DNA from: Planctomycetota bacterium
GTDB taxonomy: Bacteria > Planctomycetota > UBA1135 > JAKEFM01
Direction: 5' to 3'
Assembly: GCA_022616055.1 (NCBI GenBank)
Contig: JAKEFM010000158.1
Location: 1 to 64,000 of the forward strand
Length of the DNA: 64,000 nt
Numbering within the stretch: the stretch's first letter is position 1; each line of letters starts with the position of its first letter. Below are positions 58,091 to 64,000 of this stretch, in pieces. Below the pieces are notes generated by a model. The model worked only from the letters and a program-made list of their open reading frames with translations, ran no database searches and was not told where the DNA came from. The translations under genes were made by a program, and so were the position numbers.

Positions 58091-58119
58091 AACGTAGGCG
58101 CATGCCACAATGATGTCAA
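58091..58119 (-). promoter_or_regulatory. Promoter of the VapBC-like operon
   Basis: On the minus strand TTGACA (58114-58119), an exact 17-bp spacer and TACGTT (58091-58096) are followed after 7 nt by the GTG start. The spacing leaves no room for a ribosome site. Confidence 0.68.
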
Positions 58120-58374
58120 GACGACGCCCCCCGCCCGTGCGCGGTGGGCGGCGACGAGAGGGCTCGATCCTCCCCGCTCCGGCTCCTCCTCGTCGAGGAC
58201 GACAGTCCCCGCCTTCGGGGAGGCCGCGCGGACCAAGAGCACCGGCTCATCCGCCGGGTGGTCCGGAGACGCGCCGAACCGTCGATTCTCGGCTGGGGCC
58301 CGCTGCGCGGCGACCGCGGTCCCCACGGAGCGGGCGTTCCGGAATAGAATGCGCCTCCCGGACCGGAGACGGGC

Positions 58375-61300
58375 ATGTCGCGCGGCGCAGGTTCGCTCGC
58401 GGGGCTGGTCCTCCTCGCCGTCGTTGGCGGGATCGTCTACCTCGCCACCAGCCCAGGACGGGAGACGCTTCCCGAGGCGCCTGCATCCACTGTCGCGCCT
58501 CCCGCCGCGAGTCGCCTGAAGAGTCCCGCCCGGCTCGAGGTCGAAGTTCCTCCTGGCGCGCCAGCCTCTCCGGCCGAGGCAGTCGCCCGAGAATCGGGAG
58601 CGCCCGGACGCTCGGAGGTCTCCCTCCCTCGGGAAGAGGGGCGGACCCTCGCGATCGGCGGCCGACTCGTCGTCAGGGGACGAGGTCCGCTCGGGCGGGC
58701 CTCCGTGACGGTGCGGACGTGGCAGAAGGAGCTCGACTTCCCAGAGACGATCGCCCTCCTCGGAGGTCCGGCTGCGACCGCGAGGATGACGCTCCACGAC
58801 CGCGACGGGCTCGAGGCGAAGGTCCGCGTCTCCGGCGGTTGGCGACCCGCCCACCGAGCCGAGGCGGCACCCGACGGGACCTTCGAGATCGCCGTTCCGA
58901 CCGATCTCCCCTCCTTCGGCTTCGAGGTCGAGGCGGAGTTCGCCTGTTTCACCCAAGGCGGGGACCGCTACGAGATCGACGGGGCGGAGGCGAAGGCAGG
59001 CTTCGTCCTCGAGCTGGAGCCCGCCGGCAAGATCGAGGGATCGATCACGGGCCCGAGCGGTCCGGTGACCGGCGCGAGGGTCGCCGTCGTCCACCCGACG
59101 AGGATGTTCCGCGTGGAGGCGGACGCGTCCGGTCGATTCGCGATTCTCGGCGTGCCGCCCGGGAGGTACCGCGCCGCCGCCCTCGCGGAAGGGTGCGCAC
59201 CCGAACTGCGGGAGAACATCGACGCCCTCTCGGGAACGACGACCCGGGTCGATTTCCTGCTCCACCGCGAGTCGTCCATCTCGGGCCGCGTCGTCGGGCC
59301 TTCGGGTGACGGGATCGTCGGGGCGCGGGTGGGGGCGTGGCCCGAGGACCTCGAGGTGGCGAGCGCCCTCAATGGGATCTCCTACGGCGCCTCGACGTCG
59401 GGGAGGGAGGGCCGATTCAGGATCGGGTCCCTCCGGCATGGCACGCACAAGACCTACGCGTCGGCGGACGGCTTTCTCCGGTCTTCCAGCAATTCGGTCG
59501 AGGTGCCGCCGGCGGGCGGTGTCGAGGGGATCGTCCTCGCGCTCGCGACCGGACACATCGTCGCCGGACGCGTGACGGACGCAATGGGGCTCCCGGTCGC
59601 GGACGCGCGCGTCACGGCCGAGACGGACCCCGATTTGTACGACAAGCGCGGATCCTCCAAGCCCCCGGTCTACTCGCGCCAATCCTGTGCCACGCCAGGA
59701 GACGGCACATTTCGCCTCGCCGGGCTCGGCGAGGGTCCCTACGTGGTCCGGGCCGAGGCGATCGGCCACCAGAAGGTCGAGAAAAGGAATGTCGCGCCCG
59801 ACACGGAGCGACTCGCGCTGGTCTTTGGCGCGGCGACCGGGATCGCGGGGGTCGTGCGCGCGGCGCCGGGAGGGGAGCCCGTGCGGGAGTTCGAGGCGAG
59901 CCTGTCGTGGATCGTGACGATGCGGGACGCGAGCGGCGCTCCGTTCGAGTTCCGACGAGATGGGCCGAGCCGCGCCTTCCGGTCCGAGGACGGGGCTTTC
60001 GAATGGTCGGGACTCGAGCCGGGAGTCTTCGACCTTCGCATCCGGTCGGGGGGATTCGTCCCGGAGACCCTCCGCGAGGTCGCGGTGACGGCCGGGGAGG
60101 TGCGCCGCGGCCTCGAGGTGAGGCTCCGTCCCGGGGCCGTGGTGACGGGGACCGTGCGCGAGCGACCCTCCGGCTCGCCCGTTCCGGGGGTCCTCGTCCG
60201 TGTCGTCACGAGGGAGGCCGGCATGGACCCGATGGGGTCCGGTCCGGAGACGTCCGCGCGCGCGGAGGAGGACGGATCGTTCTCGATCGGGGGGCTCGAA
60301 CCGGGTTTCTTCCGACTTCGGGCGACCCACGACGCCTTCGTCGCGGAGACCACCGACGTCCTCGAGGTTGCCGAGGGGGGAGCCCTCGACGGGGTCGAGA
60401 TCCGGCTCGGGCGTGGCGGGGCATGGATGGCTTCGCGCGGAGCGCGGAAGGAAAGCCCCAAGCGGAAGCGAACGTCGTCGTTTTCCCGCCGGATGTCCTC
60501 GCCCGGAAGGGGAAGCAAGCCGAGACCAACGCATCGGGGTACTTCCGCGTCGAGGGGCTCGTCCCGGGGAGACACCTGGTCCGGGTCTACCCGAGAGGCG
60601 AGGAGGGGGAGGGGGAGAGGGAGGAAATGCGCAGGGTGGTCTCCGCCTACGCCGAGGTGAGGGAAGGGGAAGTGACGCGGGTCGAGTTCGAGACATCCCC
60701 CCGCGGCTGCCTCCTGCGCGGCAGGGTGTTGCGAGGGGGCGGTCCTGTCGAGAGAGCGGAACTCATCCTCCATCCCGCGCGGCTCTCCTCCCGGGCGAAG
60801 AAGCTCCGGATCGTGGACCGCCTGCGGGACAGGACAGGGGCCGACGGGTCGTACTCGATCGACGGGGTCCCCTCCGGTGTCGCGACACTCTACGTTCACG
60901 TGATGGGCGAGCAGGCCGGAGGGTCCGCGTGGACGAGCCAGACCTTCCGGATCGACGTCCCCGACGCGGCGGAAGATGTGTTCGACGCATTCCTGCCGTC
61001 GGGGGAGATCTCCGGCCGCATCCGCCGCGCCGAGGACGGGCAGCCGCTTCCCGGGATCTTCGTCCTCGCCCTCCCGTTCGATCCGGACTCCCAGAGGGAA
61101 GGGGCCTCGGCTTCCGGCGGGACAAGTTCCGGGCCGGACGGACGCTATCGGATCCGCGGCCTGCCGGGCGGGACGTGGCGACTGCGCGCGCGATTCCAGG
61201 ATCCGACCGGCGAGGGAGGCTCCTCCCTCGCTGGCTTCGTCGAGGAGGAGAAGGGCCCCGTCGAGCTTTCCGAGGGGGGAAAGGCGATCGCCGACTTCGC

Positions 61301-61880
61301 TCTCTCGACCGGGGGGACCGCGGTCGTGACGGTCCGGGATCCCACCGGGCGTCCGGTCCCGCGGTCGTCAGTCGCCGTCTTTCCGGCCGGGGCGCAGCCC
61401 TACGACCCGAGGGGGGAGTTCCACGCCCCCGTCGCGAAGGCGAACGAGATCGGACTCGCGCGCGTGCGCGGAATCGCGCCGGGCCTGTGCGTCGCCCGCG
61501 TCCTCTTCACCCCGGCCTGGGCCTCCGCCGACTCGGAGCCCCGACCGGTCCGAGCGGGGGAGGAGACCTCCTTCACTGTCGAAGTGAAGGCGGGGACGCG
61601 GGTGAGGTTCCGCCTCGTCGACGAGGAGGGTGAAGCGATCGATCAGGGGATGGTCCTCGCGCGCGACCGGGAGGGCCGGGCGGTCCACACCTACGTCCAG
61701 ATGGGGGAGGCGATCGTACCTGGCGAGGAGGAGGTCGCGAGCCTCGTCCTCGTCCCGGGCGAGTACACCGTCGAGGCCTTGTCTTGGAGATTCGAGAAGA
61801 GGTCGATGGCGATCCGGGTCGGCGAGACCTCGCCGCAGGACGTCATGATCCGGTTGGATCGGGCGGAGCGGCCTCGATGA
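58375..61880 (+). CDS. Giant regulatory-domain membrane protein, split by a one-base frameshift near 60420
   Basis: Two overlapping track ORFs (58375-60660 and 59337-61880) are one gene of about 1168 residues. The first frame is good until 'VEIRLGRGG' at about 60418; the second is good from 'MDGFARSAEGKPQAEANVVVF' on. Adding one G to the GGGG run at 60418-60421 restores 'RGGGMDG', the joint seen as 'RGGGIEG' in the 40312 protein. N-terminal membrane anchor ('AGLVLLAVVGGIVYLA') is followed by about nine carboxypeptidase-regulatory-like domains. The stop overlaps the next gene by ATGA. The lesion is a real mutation or a homopolymer error. A surface role is inferred. Confidence 0.82.
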
Positions 61881-63355
61881 AGAGCCTGCTCCGCTGGATC
61901 CCGTGGTTCCGGACGGCGAGGGACTGGGGTGCGACGGGGATGACTGCCGCAGTCGCCGGGCGCGCCAGACGGACCCTCGCGACGGCTGCGATCCTCGCCG
62001 TCGTTCTCGGTGGCGCCGTCCTGTTCTTGAGGGGCCGACCCGAGAAGGCGCCCTCTCCGTCTCCCTCGGCCGCCGACGCCCGAGACGCCATCCTCGAATC
62101 CGGGCCCGCGGAAGCCGCGTTCCCCCCCGCTCCCGTCGTGCGCGAGGCGATCTTCGAGACGGCGGCCGCGTCCGAGTCCGACCCGGAGGAACGCGAGGCG
62201 ACCGAGGCCATGGGCGCCCTGGAGGTCCGCGTCGTCGATCCCTGGGACCGTCTCGTCGAATCCGCCGAGATCCGTGCACGGAGATTGGACGTTTCGGACG
62301 CGGAGCCGATCCTCCATCCGCGAGGAGAAAGGACGTTCGACCTCCCTCTCGGCGTCCCGCACCGGATCGACGTGCTGACCCACTTGTGCTTCGAGCCCGC
62401 CGTCCGGGAACCGGTGTACGCGGAATGGGGCACGGTCACGGTGCAGCTCGCCTCGCGGTGCGCCCGGATCTCCGGCCGAGTCGTCGAGGCGGAGACGGGC
62501 GAGACCCTGTCGTACGCCCAACTCGCCTACAAGGCGGAAAGGGGCTCGGGCGGCGCCTCCGGGGGGTCCGGCGCGTTCGACCTGCTCGTGCCCGCGGGGG
62601 ACCTGCGGCTCGTCGCGGGGGCCGCGGAACGCGAGACTGCGATCGGCAAGTTTCGACTGGGATCCGGAGAGTGGCTCCGAGACGTCGAGATCCCTCTCGC
62701 GAAGGTCCCCCGAGTCGTGGTGGAAGGCCGAGTCCTGGACGCCGGGGGCAGTCCCGTCATCGGGGCGAAGGTGACGTTCGGGACCGTCACGGAGGCGCGT
62801 ACCGAGTTCAGCTCCGCTGAGAGCCGAGAGGTCCTCGGGAAGACGCGCACGGGCGACTCGGGCTCGTTCGAGGTGTCGGTCCCCGCGGGCACCGCCGTCC
62901 TCCACGTGGAGGCCGCGGGTTTCGAGCCCTCCGGCCCCATCTCGTTCGAGGTCCGGGGCAGCCGCGAGGAGGTGGAGATCACCCTCGCGCGCGGGGGTCG
63001 GCTGCGGATCCGCGGGATCCGCGCCGACGGCTCGGCCGTGGCTCCGACGGAGATCACCGTGCGGAGGGAAGCCGAGGTCATGCTCCGGGCGAGAGGCGGC
63101 TACGTCGAGCGCGCCGTCCTCCGTGCCAAGGTGAGCGGAAGCGCGAGGGTGTATTCGATGGGACGCGAGAGCCTCGGCACCGAACGGGCGGCCGTCGACC
63201 GGGAGAAGTACCTGACGATCGAGGGGGTTCCGCTCGGGGAGTACTTGGTCGTGGTCACGGCGGGCGCCTTCAAGGGGGAAGCGATGGCCTTCCTGCCGGC
63301 GGTCGAGACGGTCGTCGTGGACGTGCCCGTCGCGGAGTCGCGCGACGGGAAGTGA
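61877..63355 (+). CDS. Membrane-anchored regulatory-like domain protein
   Basis: ATG 61877 overlaps the previous stop by ATGA, giving 492 residues. A membrane anchor lies near residues 34-51 ('LATAAILAVVLGGAVLFL'). It is followed by an acidic linker and about three beta domains of carboxypeptidase-regulatory type ('ARISGRVVEAETGETLSYAQL', 'VVEGRVLDAGGSPVIGAKVTF', 'GRLRIRGIRADGSAVAPTEI'), each ending with a 'GSFEVSVPAGTAVLHVE'-like strand. It is in an operon with the 58375 gene and probably works with it at the cell surface. No catalytic residues are seen. Confidence 0.86.
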   Translation: MKSLLRWIPWFRTARDWGATGMTAAVAGRARRTLATAAILAVVLGGAVLFLRGRPEKAPSPSPSAADARDAILESGPAEAAFPPAPVVREAIFETAAASESDPEEREATEAMGALEVRVVDPWDRLVESAEIRARRLDVSDAEPILHPRGERTFDLPLGVPHRIDVLTHLCFEPAVREPVYAEWGTVTVQLASRCARISGRVVEAETGETLSYAQLAYKAERGSGGASGGSGAFDLLVPAGDLRLVAGAAERETAIGKFRLGSGEWLRDVEIPLAKVPRVVVEGRVLDAGGSPVIGAKVTFGTVTEARTEFSSAESREVLGKTRTGDSGSFEVSVPAGTAVLHVEAAGFEPSGPISFEVRGSREEVEITLARGGRLRIRGIRADGSAVAPTEITVRREAEVMLRARGGYVERAVLRAKVSGSARVYSMGRESLGTERAAVDREKYLTIEGVPLGEYLVVVTAGAFKGEAMAFLPAVETVVVDVPVAESRDGK

Positions 63356-63426
63356 CGGGGAGGCCTCCCGCGCGATCGCCCCCGTCTGCGGTCGAACCGC
63401 GAGCCCGGGCTATCGTTGTGGGCGCC

Positions 63427-64000
63427 ATGACCGCGGCCGGTCCCGCCTTCGCGATCCTTGCGCTGACCCAGGCCGCCGTCGGCCAGGACTCGGTCCCCTC
63501 GCGGCCAACGTCCCTGATGGAGGGGAAGACCTTCACGACCGAGTGGCGGGAAGCGCCCGAGTGGGAGCCCGAGACGGAGGTCGATGTCGGTTCCGCCTCC
63601 GGCCACGGCGGGAACCTGCGCTGGATCCGGCTGCGACCCGCCGGAGAGGAGGTCGAGGTGCTCAACCTCGAGTACCAGGGGCGGAGCCTCGGCCGGAAGG
63701 CCCCCCCGGCCGTGACCGCGAAACTCGGCCGTCTCTCCCGCTCCGCGTACGCGGAGGTGCTGCACGATCTCGTGAGGATCGAGGCCGCGCGCCTCGTCCG
63801 GGAACCACCCTCCCGTTCGAGGTGGTCGACGACGGGGGACTTCTGGGCCTCCATCCGGATCGCGCGCGGCGATGCGGTCCGGTTCGAGGACGAGTGGTGC
63901 GGCTACCCGAACAGCACGGACGAGGCTCGCTACGCCAAGGTCGCGGCCGCCGTCGCCCGGGTCCAGTCCGCCGTCCGGGACGCCGAGGCGGCGTCGCACG
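63427..64000 (+). CDS. Secreted hypothetical protein (3' end beyond window)
   Basis: This frame is absent from the ORF track because it runs off the right edge, but I see no stop from ATG 63427 to 64000 (191 codons). A short signal peptide ('AGPAFAILALTQAAVGQ') is followed by 'TFTTEWREAPEWEPETEVDVG', 'VEVLNLEYQGRSLG' and 'AYAEVLHDLVRIEAARL'. I do not recognise the family. A -10-like TATCGT preceded by GGC lies at 63411-63416, 10 nt before the ATG, and no ribosome site is visible. It follows the regulatory-domain operon by 71 bp. Confidence 0.7.
   Translation, partial: MTAAGPAFAILALTQAAVGQDSVPSRPTSLMEGKTFTTEWREAPEWEPETEVDVGSASGHGGNLRWIRLRPAGEEVEVLNLEYQGRSLGRKAPPAVTAKLGRLSRSAYAEVLHDLVRIEAARLVREPPSRSRWSTTGDFWASIRIARGDAVRFEDEWCGYPNSTDEARYAKVAAAVARVQSAVRDAEAASH

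Noticed and set aside
57847-60696. 949-codon minus-strand ORF containing the antitoxin
   Set aside because: Only the last 78 codons (from GTG 58083) show a ribbon-helix-helix motif and have a promoter; the rest is antisense to the 58375 gene.
1-64000. CRISPR arrays, IS elements, prophage or plasmid origins
   Set aside because: No regularly spaced repeats, no intact transposase or integrase, and no phage structural genes were seen; the only mobile-like trace is the zinc-ribbon fragment at 20.9-21.1 kb.

Overview
The window is about 64 kb of very GC-rich (roughly 70 percent by eye) bacterial chromosome with no rRNA, tRNA, phage or intact insertion sequence. The mix of genes points to a free-living, Gram-negative-type bacterium, most likely a Planctomycetota member or a similar high-GC environmental lineage. 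The clues are many secreted proteins with signal peptides or lipoboxes, repeated carboxypeptidase-regulatory-like beta domains, CHRD domains with a planctomycete-style C-terminal module, a beta-propeller phytase, ECF sigma/anti-sigma pairs, and an RND pump with a TolC-like channel. This placement is inferred from gene families; no marker gene is present.

Layout. 0-2.8 kb: SRPBCC protein (cut by the left edge), DUF998 and DUF1801 proteins, and an S41-like peptidase. 2.9-5.2 kb: an ECF sigma factor flanked by two paralogous zinc-finger/FecR-like anti-sigma factors. 5.5-10 kb: patatin lipase, papain-like protease, DUF1579 protein, and a secreted Cys-rich protein with an internal duplication and a strong terminator. 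10-14.4 kb: Asp-box lipoprotein, beta-propeller phytase, secreted and membrane proteins. 14.5-20.8 kb: an OsmC gene with in-frame TGA (probably selenocysteine), isochorismatase-like hydrolase, YtcJ-like amidohydrolase, SDR, alginate-export-like porin and ABM monooxygenase. 20.8-25.8 kb: zinc-ribbon remnant, DJ-1/PfpI protein, and a PadR-membrane protein-hydrolase operon behind a palindromic operator. 25.9-29.7 kb: a paralog of the 13.8 kb membrane protein, then two tandem secreted paralogs whose upstream DNA was duplicated too. 29.7-40.2 kb: an RND efflux system in two parts (TetR-adaptor, and methyltransferase-pump-channel) separated by four opposite-strand genes. 40.3-47.4 kb: regulatory-domain protein, M28 peptidase, CHRD gene with a nonsense codon, second DUF1579 protein. 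47.4-53.3 kb: large BACON-like/glycosidase-like lipoprotein, RRM protein behind a leader terminator, fatty-acid-hydroxylase-like protein, HExxH metallopeptidase, orphan antitoxin. 53.4-64 kb: secreted proteins, a VapBC-like toxin-antitoxin pair, and two large regulatory-domain proteins, the first with a one-base frameshift.

How the genes may work together. Much of the window encodes cell-envelope and secreted functions: scavenging (phytase, peptidases, glycosidase-like lipoprotein, porin), stress defence (two OsmC proteins, DJ-1, efflux) and surface beta-domain proteins. The strongest unusual signal is the OsmC gene. Its TGA sits exactly at the family's peroxidatic cysteine and is followed by a stem-loop with bacterial SECIS geometry, and a second, Cys-type OsmC lies 22 kb away. 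A second theme is regulation: many genes have a GGCTAnnnT-like -10 element, and in several the start codon lies only 5-8 nt downstream with no Shine-Dalgarno sequence, suggesting leaderless mRNAs. Two genes (CHRD at 45.3 kb and the regulatory-domain gene at 58.4 kb) are broken by single-base lesions that may be real decay or assembly errors.
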